Source: Desulfomonile tiedjei DSM 6799 (GTDB lineage Bacteria; Desulfobacterota; Desulfomonilia; Desulfomonilales; Desulfomonilaceae). Taken from it: a stretch of 64,000 nt of DNA. Both the position numbers and the translations under genes were made by a program. The DNA lies in the NCBI RefSeq assembly GCF_000266945.1, contig NC_018025.1, positions 3,910,001-3,974,000 on the forward strand, written 5' to 3'. Shown in pieces: positions 36,636 to 45,945 of the stretch; the stretch's first letter is position 1, and every line of letters begins with the position of its first letter. Below the pieces are notes generated by a model, which worked only from the letters and a program-made list of their open reading frames with translations, searched no databases and was not told the DNA's origin.

Positions 36636-37397
36636 ATGAAGAGGAGTTTTATAGGATTAGTCGTCACACTTATCGGTCTATCGTTAGGTGTTCAGATGCA
36701 ATGCCAGGCGGGCGGTATTTGCCCACCTCCAGGCTATTCGTCAATGCCATACACTCCGGGCTATATTGGCCCCCAGTCCCCATATCCAACCATGCCGGCG
36801 AACCCCGGCCACATGTCGCGGCGTGGAGGAGCCTGCAATCAGGCACCTCTTTCGTGTGTCCCTGTTCCCCACAAAGTTAGATCGTTTTCTGGGCCGGAAT
36901 CCGTACACGACCCCAAACTCGTACCACTCTATGTTCGTGATCCCGGGCCGGTCAGACCTATCATTCAATGTACGGTGGGGCTGGCTGGAGCGGCGTTGGC
37001 ATTGCCTTTCAGAATTGCCGAAATACTGTGCCCTGTTCCCAGAGGAACATGCAAGCCAGTGAATGCGCCTTCCTGCGGTCCAAATTATCCTGTTCCGCAG
37101 AGAGTGTCCGGTTGTTATCCGACGCAATCTCCCGCTGGTTGTTTTCCTGTTTGTCGGAGACCTGTTACCTGCGCTCCGGGCGGGCCTGCGGTTGCGCCGC
37201 TACCGCCGGTACCTTGTGTACCGACATGCAGTCCAAACCTTCCACCGATGCTTGTGGAAGAGTACCAGTTTCCGGCGCTGGCCCCCCAAAACCTCTTATC
37301 AGGAATCTGGAATTTGCCGGGAAGTCTGCTCCGAAATGGAAGATTTGCCGGAGACATTCACAAAGCTTCTCCGTGTGCTCCACCTATTTGTCGGTAG
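36636..37397 (+). CDS. Secreted Pro/Cys-rich protein of the corrinoid unit
   Basis: 253 residues from the ATG at 36636 (AGGAGGAATCC upstream). Signal peptide to about residue 25 (LVVTLIGLSLG...QCQA). The mature part has about 17 Cys and many Pro, with PCVP, CGPNYPVP, CRRPVTCAPGGP pieces; it may be disulfide-bonded. No known family. Being the first gene after a cobalamin riboswitch and just upstream of the TonB receptor, it may serve corrinoid uptake, for example as a surface or periplasmic binder. The 330 nt between the terminator and this start (36309-36635) contain no supported gene. Confidence 0.65.
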   Translation: MKRSFIGLVVTLIGLSLGVQMQCQAGGICPPPGYSSMPYTPGYIGPQSPYPTMPANPGHMSRRGGACNQAPLSCVPVPHKVRSFSGPESVHDPKLVPLYVRDPGPVRPIIQCTVGLAGAALALPFRIAEILCPVPRGTCKPVNAPSCGPNYPVPQRVSGCYPTQSPAGCFPVCRRPVTCAPGGPAVAPLPPVPCVPTCSPNLPPMLVEEYQFPALAPQNLLSGIWNLPGSLLRNGRFAGDIHKASPCAPPICR

Positions 37398-37455
37398 CCG
37401 ATGCGAGGCTGTCGAGTTCAATTTCCCTGAGGACATATTAATCGGAGATGCAGAC

Positions 37456-39951
37456 ATGAGGGATTCAACTACTCTTCTCTATATCATAGTCGTTTGGTTC
37501 GTTTTAACGTTGACATGCTCCTTTGGCCCCGCACTAACAACGGTTAATGCACAGCAGAGATCGTCTTCAGAAACGGCACAGAATCTGCCGACAGAGCAGC
37601 TTGCTCCTGTAGAGATCGAAGCCCCGCGTCAGGATCGGCGGCAATCGCAAGCGAGAACCGGGACTACCGACGGGGGGTTTGGCACAGGCGATCCAATTCC
37701 TTCAGGCCAACCGGGTTCCGACTATCCACTTACTCCCGGTGAAGTGGTCTCCACAGGAGGGCGGCCTCAGAATCTCGCGAATGTACCCGCTGCAGTCAGT
37801 ATCGTCCCGAACCGGGGCGTAGAATCGTTAGGGTACATAGGGGTTCCAAACATGATTCAAGGCCAGCCGGGTGTATATACGTCGGGCTATTCCGCTACAC
37901 CTTTCGATGCCGCGGTTGTGTTGAGAGGTTTTTCCAATGAGCCGGGTAATAGAGTGTCCTTACTCTACGACGGTAGAACGCTGAACACTCCACTGGGTGA
38001 CGCCAACTGGATGTCTATATTTCCCGAGTTGATCGATCGTATCGAAATACTAAGAGGAGACGGCACCGTTCAGTTCGGTCAGAAGGCGATAGGGGGAACC
38101 ATCAACATCATCCCCAAGAGACCTCGGCAAAACCCCGGAACATTCTGGGGCGCAGAGATTGGCTCCTGGCAATCCGACAGAGAGTGGGTTGCGAGCAACA
38201 TGGTGTATGGCCCGATAGCAGCGGGTATCTTCGCAGGCAGGTTCTTCACTGAGGGATTCCGGCTCTATCAAGGCAATGGATTGGACGAAGAGTTCGTTCC
38301 TCGGCCCGGCCCCTGGATGCTCTATAACGTGCAGGGCAGCATCAATTGGAAGATTACCCCTAATCTTACTTTTGAGATTTCTCAGTTGTTGTCGGATCGG
38401 CGGAACGGCAATGCCACATATGTGCAGCAACCCCAATGGGGAAGAAGGGATATCCGCGATGTGGCAATATTCGATTACGGGTTCGGAATGCGTTTGTCAC
38501 CTGTGTGGGACGGCCCAACCGAGCTGTGGGACGCTGTGACCATCGGACGACTGCTCTATAGCGGTGATCGACTGGGTACCTTCGAGGCTATCTACAGTTA
38601 TAGACGATCCGACCAGAGGACCACAGGAATAAGCTGGTTCGGCCTGTCGGACCAGCGCTGGATCGATTCGGGGCTCTCGTTCAAGTACTTCCGAACCGAT
38701 AAATATTCTGTTGTGACGAACGAGTTAACCGTGGGGTCCGACCTGTGGGACGGCAAATTCGGCAGAGAATCAAGACAGATCGTTCAGACATTCGGCACCA
38801 ACGCAGTCGAGCACCAGGCTGAACAGTCGGGCTACAGGGAATCCTTGAGCTATTACGTGATGAACCAGACCAGGTTCTGGGATCGGCTGTACGTGGACCT
38901 TGGGTATCGCATAGAGAACTACGATCTCCCCGATCTCTATGCAAACGATGCGGCACGGGTTGTCACGAATGCAAAGAGAATAGACAGGAACAAGAGTGCG
39001 TCTCAGTGGGCTCTGGGGCTTGTTTACGACAAAGAACTCGGTTCCAGCACATATTACAAGCATTCCAGAATGTACCGATTTCCCGAATTCTACGACATGG
39101 TAAACCTGGGGTCGTTCGGACTCCCGCCGGATCCGCCGTTTTGGCTGTTAGACCCGGAAGAAGGCACTTTGAAGGAAGTAGGAATACGTCACTGGTTTAA
39201 CCGCAACATCTATGCAAGCGCAACGTATTACGACTTGGATATGGATAACGAGATTCTCTACGGAATGGATGACGCAGGAAACCAGAGAAACGTTAATGTT
39301 CAAAATGTCTCACATGTAGGTCTTGAGCTGGAAGGCCTTGTGAAAGTGACACCTTCCTGGACGGTAAAAGGAAACTGGACAAGGCAGAAGGTGCTTGTCC
39401 GAAGCAACTTCCTTCCGGCATTGACTCCTCTCAACGGTCTGACCACCGAAGACAAATGGCTGTACCAGAATCCGGGAGAGATGGGAAATTTTTCGCTGGA
39501 ATACAATAACAGGGAATGGGGCTTCTCAGGCCTCATCACGTATCACTATATTGGAAGTCGTTATCGGATCAACGATCCGTACAACATAGCCGAACCTCTT
39601 GAACCCGCAAAATGGGGAGATCTGGCGTTTTCTCAGACCTTCCTTGGTGACACTGTCACACTCTATTTTGGAATCAAGAACTTCTCGGATGCGCAGTATG
39701 CGATCATTGGCACCAAGTCTGCCCCCAGCACTTCCAGCCCACTGGGAACCAGTGTTCCTGCCGCCTGGTATCCGAACGAGGGGCGCACCTTTTATACAGG
39801 GCTGAAAGCCAATATGGATTTCAACCGTATGAAAGTCCCGACACGTGAAGACTTGAACAGAATGCAAAGACGTCTGTACGGATCGGTGCAGGCTGGAGTC
39901 GACAGCGTCTATGGATTGGGAGCCAGATTCCGTACCATGGCCAACTTTTAG
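37456..39951 (+). CDS. TonB-dependent outer-membrane receptor, corrinoid-regulated
   Basis: 831 residues from the ATG at 37456; the open frame runs back to 37063 inside the preceding gene, but GGAG precedes 37456 and a signal peptide follows (residues 8-33). A Gln/Arg/Ser-rich linker (35-100) precedes the plug domain: VVSTGGRPQNLANVPAAV, FDAAVVLRGF, a RIEILRGDGTVQFG and IGGTINIIPKRP. The 22-strand barrel fills the rest. The riboswitch upstream indicates a corrinoid substrate, as with BtuB, but the sequence is not close to canonical BtuB. Energy would come from TonB/ExbB encoded at 48-51 kb. Confidence 0.9.
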   Translation: MRDSTTLLYIIVVWFVLTLTCSFGPALTTVNAQQRSSSETAQNLPTEQLAPVEIEAPRQDRRQSQARTGTTDGGFGTGDPIPSGQPGSDYPLTPGEVVSTGGRPQNLANVPAAVSIVPNRGVESLGYIGVPNMIQGQPGVYTSGYSATPFDAAVVLRGFSNEPGNRVSLLYDGRTLNTPLGDANWMSIFPELIDRIEILRGDGTVQFGQKAIGGTINIIPKRPRQNPGTFWGAEIGSWQSDREWVASNMVYGPIAAGIFAGRFFTEGFRLYQGNGLDEEFVPRPGPWMLYNVQGSINWKITPNLTFEISQLLSDRRNGNATYVQQPQWGRRDIRDVAIFDYGFGMRLSPVWDGPTELWDAVTIGRLLYSGDRLGTFEAIYSYRRSDQRTTGISWFGLSDQRWIDSGLSFKYFRTDKYSVVTNELTVGSDLWDGKFGRESRQIVQTFGTNAVEHQAEQSGYRESLSYYVMNQTRFWDRLYVDLGYRIENYDLPDLYANDAARVVTNAKRIDRNKSASQWALGLVYDKELGSSTYYKHSRMYRFPEFYDMVNLGSFGLPPDPPFWLLDPEEGTLKEVGIRHWFNRNIYASATYYDLDMDNEILYGMDDAGNQRNVNVQNVSHVGLELEGLVKVTPSWTVKGNWTRQKVLVRSNFLPALTPLNGLTTEDKWLYQNPGEMGNFSLEYNNREWGFSGLITYHYIGSRYRINDPYNIAEPLEPAKWGDLAFSQTFLGDTVTLYFGIKNFSDAQYAIIGTKSAPSTSSPLGTSVPAAWYPNEGRTFYTGLKANMDFNRMKVPTREDLNRMQRRLYGSVQAGVDSVYGLGARFRTMANF

Positions 39952-40000
39952 GGACCGGTCAAGATTGCTACGACGTCGGGCAAGTAAGGAGGTATTCAAC

Positions 40001-40684
40001 GTGAGAAAATTGCAGATTTTTGCGACGATACTTGGAGCTATTTTGTTATCGGGAATTGTTCTGAACGCTCAAGCCGGTCCCCCTCTTCAGAAATGCGCTA
40101 TTCAACCTTTAGAGACACGCGACGGCGGATCGCAGAGACAATCCCGACCCGAATGCGGATTGGAGCTTACCTGCACGGATAAACCCGTGCTGCTGGGCAA
40201 TTCTCAAGGGGTGTGTTTTCGGGCCACATGTCCGGGAATCTGGGGACTGATCCATACAAGAGCAGATCAAGCTTCTTTTCGGAGGCGCTTTTTTACATAT
40301 CGTCATTATGCCTTCAGAGGGTACTGGGATCTGAAAGATCAGGGAGTCATTGAGACCGGGGCGGCGCCCATTCGCGAACTGTTTCTGGTATTACCTGAGG
40401 ATCTCATCGAGTTCAGACTGAACGATCCGGATTGTTACGCCAGGGTTGAAATCAAAAAGCTCGGGTACATCAAAACCGGTAACCTCTGCGAACTGCAGGA
40501 ATGGTTGGCCTACAATTCCTATCTCGAGAAAGCAGAATTAAACAATAACAGCAATGTTTCATGTCCGGTGCCATTAGGATCGTGCTCGAAAAATGCAAAT
40601 TGGTTGGATCATGCACGCGGGGCGGCTGTTGGGGGACTGTTTACCCTCGGCCGTAAGATCGGACTGCCTTGGCCCGGCAATTAA
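40001..40684 (+). CDS. Secreted Cys-containing protein of the corrinoid unit
   Basis: 227 residues from a GTG at 40001, with AAGGAGGT 8 nt upstream. Signal peptide 1-26 ending NAQA. The mature region has about 11 Cys, a central RRFFTYRHYAFRGYWDLK and a C-terminal CSKNANWLDHARGAA. No family recognised. It follows the TonB receptor by 49 nt and precedes the unit's terminator, so it is under the same riboswitch. Probably periplasmic or surface-exposed; role unknown. Confidence 0.65.
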   Translation: MRKLQIFATILGAILLSGIVLNAQAGPPLQKCAIQPLETRDGGSQRQSRPECGLELTCTDKPVLLGNSQGVCFRATCPGIWGLIHTRADQASFRRRFFTYRHYAFRGYWDLKDQGVIETGAAPIRELFLVLPEDLIEFRLNDPDCYARVEIKKLGYIKTGNLCELQEWLAYNSYLEKAELNNNSNVSCPVPLGSCSKNANWLDHARGAAVGGLFTLGRKIGLPWPGN

Positions 40685-40776
40685 CATTTTTGAGTTCGAA
40701 CGGAAACCGAAAATAGTAATTTACGCCCGGGAAAAGCCACCTTCCCCGGGGATTTCGAGCGACAGACCTGCTCTTT

Positions 40777-40816
40777 GGGAGGTAGTCGTTTTAAGACGCC
40801 TCCCTCTTTTCTCTTT
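40777..40816 (+). terminator. Terminator of the plus-strand corrinoid unit
   Basis: GGGAGG (40777-40782) and CCTCCC (40799-40804) with an inner CG pair, followed by TCTTTTCTCTTTT. It separates the riboswitch unit from the adenosyltransferase gene. Confidence 0.75.
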
Positions 40817-40929
40817 TCGGTTTGAGTTCCGCGGGTATGCAGTCCAGGTGCAGAATCAACCCGGCGAAATACGGGTTGTGCACTTTTGTGACAATTGCCG
40901 GAATTGATGTCCGATCGAAGAAGGATAAT

Positions 40930-41016
40930 GGTGGGTGCCGTGCCTCCGTGCCGACACCTCTTCAATATGATCAATGATATCAATCGAATGGACCGGCCGG
41001 GACGCCGGTCCCCACT
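40930..41016 (+). repeat. Dispersed intergenic repeat, copy 5
   Basis: GGTGGGTGCCGTGCCTCCGT module, an ATGATATCAAT-type spacer and ACCGGCCGGGACGCCGGTCC. It sits between the terminator and the adenosyltransferase start, in the 400-nt gap 40685-41085, which otherwise holds no gene. Confidence 0.75.
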
Positions 41017-41085
41017 AATATCTTGTGTTGGAGCGTGGGATCAACGTCAGGATTTTTGGCAATCATTCTATGCTGGAGAGCTTTG

Positions 41086-41607
41086 GTGAAAAAAGGACTT
41101 CTCATGATAAATACCGGTAACGGAAAGGGGAAGACTACAGCCGCTTTGGGGCTCATTTTTCGAGCTATCGGCCATGATTACCGCGCGTGCCTGATCCAGT
41201 TCATCAAAGGGACCAGAATAAGCGGCGAGTTGGTTGCGTCCGATCGTTTCAAGGATCTCCTGGACGTCTATGTTTTGGGAGAAGGGTTCACTTGGAACCC
41301 CAAAGGGATGGCAACGCATGTTGAAGCCGCAAGAAAAGGATGGTCCTTCGCAAAAGGACTCATTCTATCCTCGAGCTACCGGCTCATTGTCCTTGATGAG
41401 TTCACGTACCTTCTGAGATATGACGTCATAGATAAATGTGAGGTGCAAGACGTGCTTTTCAATCGTCCTGAAGGGACGCACATAATGATAACCGGTCGCG
41501 ACGCCCCTGAATGCCTAGTGGAGATTGCCGATATGGTAACCGATATGAAAGCTGTGCGACACCATTTTGATTTCGGGGTAACCGCCCAATGTGGAATTGA
41601 GTTCTAG
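41086..41607 (+). CDS. Cob(I)yrinic acid a,c-diamide adenosyltransferase
   Basis: 173 residues from a GTG at 41086. P-loop NTGNGKGKTTAALG near the N-terminus and the RLIVLDEFTYLLRYDVID and LMITGR-type segments of the CobA/BtuR/CobO family are present. It transfers 5'-deoxyadenosyl from ATP to cob(I)alamin or precursors. Somewhat shorter than CobA (about 195 residues). Its location between two cobalamin-riboswitch units fits salvage of imported corrinoids, though a terminator and a repeat place it outside the plus-strand riboswitch unit. Confidence 0.9.
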   Translation: MKKGLLMINTGNGKGKTTAALGLIFRAIGHDYRACLIQFIKGTRISGELVASDRFKDLLDVYVLGEGFTWNPKGMATHVEAARKGWSFAKGLILSSSYRLIVLDEFTYLLRYDVIDKCEVQDVLFNRPEGTHIMITGRDAPECLVEIADMVTDMKAVRHHFDFGVTAQCGIEF

Positions 41608-41653
41608 CCACTCCCGGTCAGGAGTGTCCAGATCGTGCGTAAAGGAGGGATCT

Positions 41654-41956
41654 ATGGAAAATACTACGATAACAATCGGAGAGATGGACGAACGGGTGAG
41701 GACTGCCATTTCCCAAGCCCGGCAACAATTGAAAAATGACAAAGAATCCTTGGCCAGTTTGGATGAATTCACCCGTTTGTGGAACGATCTCAGCTACCGT
41801 CTGATTATGAGTTACACCGGCATATCCCTTATGAAGCTTGTTACGATGGAAAATGGCCGTAGCATACTACAACTTGCACAGAGCCTGATTCCGCAGAAAG
41901 ACCATTCTCTCTTATCAATGGACTGCGGCAAAAGCTTGTCAGAGTTCTCGAACTGA
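41654..41956 (+). CDS. Small hypothetical protein (100 aa)
   Basis: ATG at 41654 with AAGGAGGG upstream, 46 nt after the adenosyltransferase. Charged, helical (RVRTAISQARQQLKNDKESLASL), no membrane segment. No family recognised. Co-transcription with the adenosyltransferase is likely, so it may be connected to corrinoid use. Confidence 0.55.
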   Translation: MENTTITIGEMDERVRTAISQARQQLKNDKESLASLDEFTRLWNDLSYRLIMSYTGISLMKLVTMENGRSILQLAQSLIPQKDHSLLSMDCGKSLSEFSN

Positions 41957-42021
41957 CTTTGCTCAAGGCACATGGCTGCAGGTACAAGAAGGCCTGAGGC
42001 CTTGACGGCAACGTTTTTGCG

Positions 42022-45000
42022 CTAGTGGTTTCGGCTTCGTCTATTCCGGACGATCATGCCTATCCCGACAAGCACTATGACGGCCGCAGAGAAGACTATC
42101 GCGTACCACTGGGCTCCTGAAGAAGGTAATTCAGTCGTTTTGTCCTGAGAATTCACCTCTTCCATCTTGTACCCTTCCACATCTTCTTTACTCTTATCAT
42201 CAGCCTCTTTCTTCTGCTTTTCTTTCGCTTCAGCAGGGGCTTGTTTACTAAACCCCTCATTGACCTGCTGTTTTATGTCAGCCATTGCCGTAGTTTGTTG
42301 ATCCAGTGTCTTCTTTATGGCCTTTTCCACAGCGAGCCGGAACTTTTCCACAATTTCCGGAGACAATACACCCGGTATGGAAACAATGTTCATCACCATA
42401 GTATTGAGCATAGGATTATTACAAGTGTGATCGCAGCAAGCGATTCCTTGCTCCACAACGTTAACCGCGTATTCCGCTGCGAGCTTCTTCTTGGTGGCAT
42501 CGTCCGCTCTCCAGTAGTCTTTGCGAATCGATTCCAACATCCTGGCTGCAATGGACTGGTATGCCCAGGGATTGGTTTTGTTGAAGAACTCTTTGATATC
42601 CATCTTGTATTTGTCTTCCACGTACACTTCATATGTTTCGCGCCATTTGGCTTCATCAACGGCAAAGGGAGTCGTTGTTTGCCATCCCCACATGTAATCC
42701 ACGAAGTTGGACATTTCCCTCGCGCCTGCGTAGTCTTCCTTCTTCATACCGTCAATCCACTTGGGATTGAGATAGCGCGTGCGCAGCTCCTTGCCTATGG
42801 TCTTCCCGAGACTTTCCACTTTTACATCGTCCGGGCGTTGTTGCAAAGTCACCACGGTGTCGGGCGCCTCGCCTCTTTCCTTGCTGATGGCCAGTGAAAG
42901 CCCCCCCAGATATTGGAACATGTCATCGTTGTCCATGGTTCCGTAAACAGTAGATGATATGGAATGAACAGCCACATCGGATCGTTTGAGGTTCTCTCGC
43001 AGCGCTTCTTGAGCCTGGTTGCCCCATTTTCCCTGACCGTACGCATATCCCGTGTGCTGTTGAAAAACTTTGGCAATCTCGTCGTCCTTTTCCCAGAGTC
43101 CGGAAGCACTCGAAAGCTCTGACACCCGGTTGCCGTAATTTCCCGGCATCTCTGAAAAAATACGCATCCGCGAAAGGATGGAAGCTTTTTCCTTCGGAAT
43201 ACCTGATTGCATCAACTGATCTTCGATTTGGTCGTTGTTCTTTCGTATGAGGTTCTCAATATCGGTCAACACCGCTGCCTTTTGCACGGCCTGATCCAGA
43301 TACTCGAACATATTTGGAAAGAGGTCTCTATACAGTCCCGAAGCATTTATCAGGACGTCAATGCGGGGTCTTTTGAGGAGTGAACCGGGAATGGGCTCGA
43401 CCCCGGCAATACGATCGCTACTATCCCAAAGCGGTCTCATACCCATGAGGTGCAGGATAGTCGCTTCATTAATTCCTTCGTTGCGGATGGTTTCAGTAGC
43501 CCACAGCACCATTGCCACTTTCTCGGGATATTTCTTCTTTTCCTTCAGGCTTCGGTCGATGATTTCCTCGGCTGCTTTGACTCCCAATTTGTATGCAGCT
43601 TGAGAAGGGATTTTTGCAGGATCGAAGCCGTAGAAATTCTTGCCCGTGGGAATAGCATTGGGATTGCGAAAAGGATCGTTGCCTTCGCCCGGCGGAACGT
43701 AGCGGCCGTTCAGTCCCGCGACCAATCTATCAAGCTCCATCGGGCCGGATTCGGACAGTCTTTTAGAAACGTCGCCACCTTCGCGTTTAGGATGCATCTT
43801 AAGAATGAACTGGACGGTTTCGGAAAGAGCTTCACCATCAGGAGACAAACCGAAAGTGTGGAGACCGTACGGCATGAAATTGCCCTGAACCTCAATAAGG
43901 TAGTTTTCGACACTGCGGAGTTGCTCGTCGCCGATCTCTGTAATGCCCAAGTCCTTATCAATGCCCAGTTTTTTTATGAGCTCCACCAGGCTCTGCAATC
44001 TTACTCCAGCAGTCTCTGCTCCCGTGGAGCGCGAAGCGTAGTACTGGCTTATCATGCTGTAGAGCTTGCTGTATTCCTGGTAGAGGCCGCCCTCCTTTAC
44101 CGCAGGGATGAGATGATCCACAACGACAGCTCTTCCGCGGCGCTTTGCCTGAATCCCTTCACCAACGTCATCTACGATGTACGGATAGAGACTCGGGATG
44201 TCGGTAATCAGAACGTCCGGAGGACAACTGGTGCTGAGGGCCACCTGCTTTCCGGGCAGCCATTCGTGGGTTCCGTGCGTGCCCAAATGGATTTGGACAT
44301 CCGCTTGGAAACCATGTTTCATCCAGAGATAGGCCGCCACGTATTGATGATGAGGATAGAGGATCGGAGAATGATACAATTTCATGGGGTCGTCGGTGAA
44401 ACCGCGTGAAGGTTCAGGCATGAGCATCACATTTCCGACAATAATTCCGGGCACTATGATTTCACCGCTGCGGATCATGAGATCCGACTTATCCACTTCT
44501 CCCCATTGATCGAGGACTCCCTTGCGGAAATCTTCCGGGAGTGCTGCAAACCACTTCATATATGTTGCGACAGGCACACGAACGACGTTTTCGTTTCGTA
44601 ACATATCGTCGAGTTCCCCTGGAGCCCAGTTGCCGATGTTCCTACCTGTCTTGAGGATGAGATCTCGAATCGTCTCACTGGTGAGATCGGCCCTCGAGCC
44701 CACCGCGAATCCTTCCTTCCGTAACCGGTCGAGAATCTCCTGGAGGCTTGCAAAAACATTCAAGTAGCTTGCGCCTACATTCTGTTTCCCGGGAGTATTG
44801 TTGTAGAAAAGAATGACCACTTTTTTCTCTGCGTTCGGTTTCCGCCTCAATTGCAGCCAGTTTCCGATCCTCGGGATGATGAGTTCCAGATTGTCGGCGA
44901 TCGCCTTGTGGAGAAATACTGTTTGGCCGGTTTCCTCGTCTATTCGCTTTTCTTTGCCGGACACTGCGCTCGGCTCAATCAGCCCTGAAAGCTCGGGGTT

Positions 45001-45945
45001 TGAGACAGCCCACCCGACTTCGATCGGCGTGAGTCCGCGGGGATCTGTCTGCCATTCTTTGATGGTACTGTAATAGACATTCAAAAGATTGAAAATCGGA
45101 ACGTCGAGATTCTTGAGATTCGAGAATACGGATTCATCCAGAGCTGACTGAAACTTCAAGGAAAAAGCCAGAACAATATCCATATAGGGCTTGCCTGACT
45201 TGTCCCTCATGAGCTTGTTCAGAACCTCCGGGTCCCAGCCGAAAGCAGTGGCAACACTGAAGCCGGAATCCTCGAGCTTCCGTATGATCTGGTCGATGTA
45301 ATCTACCTGTCCCGAGCCGATGAGAGGGGAATACGTCAAAAGAGCAATCATCGGGGCCTCGGGACGAAAACCTTCGCGGCCGCGATACCACGCGAGGTAA
45401 CTGTCAGGATCGGGAAACGAGGCAGGAGAGTCAGGATGATACATGCCGAGAAGCGGTGCAGGCTTCGGCTTTTCATACAGAATGAATCGATCGAATTCAC
45501 GATTGGCGACCTTTAGGATAAGGCTGCGAATGTTGTCGGGTTCCAGATGGTGGTAGAATTCCCTCACTTCATCGTCGAAGACAATTCCTCGTTTCTTGAG
45601 GGATTCATCGTCTCTCGAAGCTCTTACAGCGTAGATACGCCTCTTTGGGACATCGATGTTCTTCTCCAGGTGATCGACGAGCTCGTGAATCATTACATCT
45701 ACGATGATGACGTCAGCGTTGCGAACCCCTTCTTTCGCCTTTTCACTTTTTTCGAGATTCTCCGGACTGTATATGCTCACTTTCAGGGTTTTCGGGAGCG
45801 CATCCCCACGGACGGCCTGTGAGACTACCAAGGTATCGGAATCCGACACGAGGAAGGCGATATGATTCGCATGGCACACCTGCGAGCACAATCCTACCGC
45901 CAGACACACTTGCATTGCAATGAAAGCCCTCATCTTCGAACCCAT
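42022..45945 (-). CDS. Membrane-anchored, extracytoplasmic CobN-like chelatase
   Basis: 1307 residues, the size of CobN/BchH cobaltochelatase large subunits and with their family segments (HLGTHGTHEWLPGKQVALS, GLHTFG, PNMFEYLDQAV, YMWGWQTTTPFAVDE). Unlike cytoplasmic CobN, it has a signal peptide (MRAFIAMQVCLAVGLCSQ..) and a single C-terminal membrane helix (IVFSAAVIVLVGIGMIV) followed by RNRRSR, so the bulk is periplasmic. A Lys/Glu-rich stretch precedes the helix. It starts directly after the CbiZ fusion stop. Membrane-anchored CobN relatives (for example HmuS beside haem receptors) are thought to act on imported tetrapyrroles; corrinoid remodelling or metal removal is inferred here. CobS/CobT partners are absent. 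Confidence 0.85.
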   Translation of the reverse strand: MGSKMRAFIAMQVCLAVGLCSQVCHANHIAFLVSDSDTLVVSQAVRGDALPKTLKVSIYSPENLEKSEKAKEGVRNADVIIVDVMIHELVDHLEKNIDVPKRRIYAVRASRDDESLKKRGIVFDDEVREFYHHLEPDNIRSLILKVANREFDRFILYEKPKPAPLLGMYHPDSPASFPDPDSYLAWYRGREGFRPEAPMIALLTYSPLIGSGQVDYIDQIIRKLEDSGFSVATAFGWDPEVLNKLMRDKSGKPYMDIVLAFSLKFQSALDESVFSNLKNLDVPIFNLLNVYYSTIKEWQTDPRGLTPIEVGWAVSNPELSGLIEPSAVSGKEKRIDEETGQTVFLHKAIADNLELIIPRIGNWLQLRRKPNAEKKVVILFYNNTPGKQNVGASYLNVFASLQEILDRLRKEGFAVGSRADLTSETIRDLILKTGRNIGNWAPGELDDMLRNENVVRVPVATYMKWFAALPEDFRKGVLDQWGEVDKSDLMIRSGEIIVPGIIVGNVMLMPEPSRGFTDDPMKLYHSPILYPHHQYVAAYLWMKHGFQADVQIHLGTHGTHEWLPGKQVALSTSCPPDVLITDIPSLYPYIVDDVGEGIQAKRRGRAVVVDHLIPAVKEGGLYQEYSKLYSMISQYYASRSTGAETAGVRLQSLVELIKKLGIDKDLGITEIGDEQLRSVENYLIEVQGNFMPYGLHTFGLSPDGEALSETVQFILKMHPKREGGDVSKRLSESGPMELDRLVAGLNGRYVPPGEGNDPFRNPNAIPTGKNFYGFDPAKIPSQAAYKLGVKAAEEIIDRSLKEKKKYPEKVAMVLWATETIRNEGINEATILHLMGMRPLWDSSDRIAGVEPIPGSLLKRPRIDVLINASGLYRDLFPNMFEYLDQAVQKAAVLTDIENLIRKNNDQIEDQLMQSGIPKEKASILSRMRIFSEMPGNYGNRVSELSSASGLWEKDDEIAKVFQQHTGYAYGQGKWGNQAQEALRENLKRSDVAVHSISSTVYGTMDNDDMFQYLGGLSLAISKERGEAPDTVVTLQQRPDDVKVESLGKTIGKELRTRYLNPKWIDGMKKEDYAGAREMSNFVDYMWGWQTTTPFAVDEAKWRETYEVYVEDKYKMDIKEFFNKTNPWAYQSIAARMLESIRKDYWRADDATKKKLAAEYAVNVVEQGIACCDHTCNNPMLNTMVMNIVSIPGVLSPEIVEKFRLAVEKAIKKTLDQQTTAMADIKQQVNEGFSKQAPAEAKEKQKKEADDKSKEDVEGYKMEEVNSQDKTTELPSSGAQWYAIVFSAAVIVLVGIGMIVRNRRSRNH

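Noticed and set aside
37063-37455. Upstream extension of the TonB receptor frame
   Set aside because: It would overlap most of the secreted-protein gene in another frame and lacks a signal peptide at its own start; the ATG at 37456 is supported by a ribosome binding site and signal peptide.
43450-44409. 319-codon plus-strand frame inside the CobN-like gene
   Set aside because: It is antisense to a well-conserved protein and shows no domain, ribosome binding site or operon logic; a codon-bias shadow.
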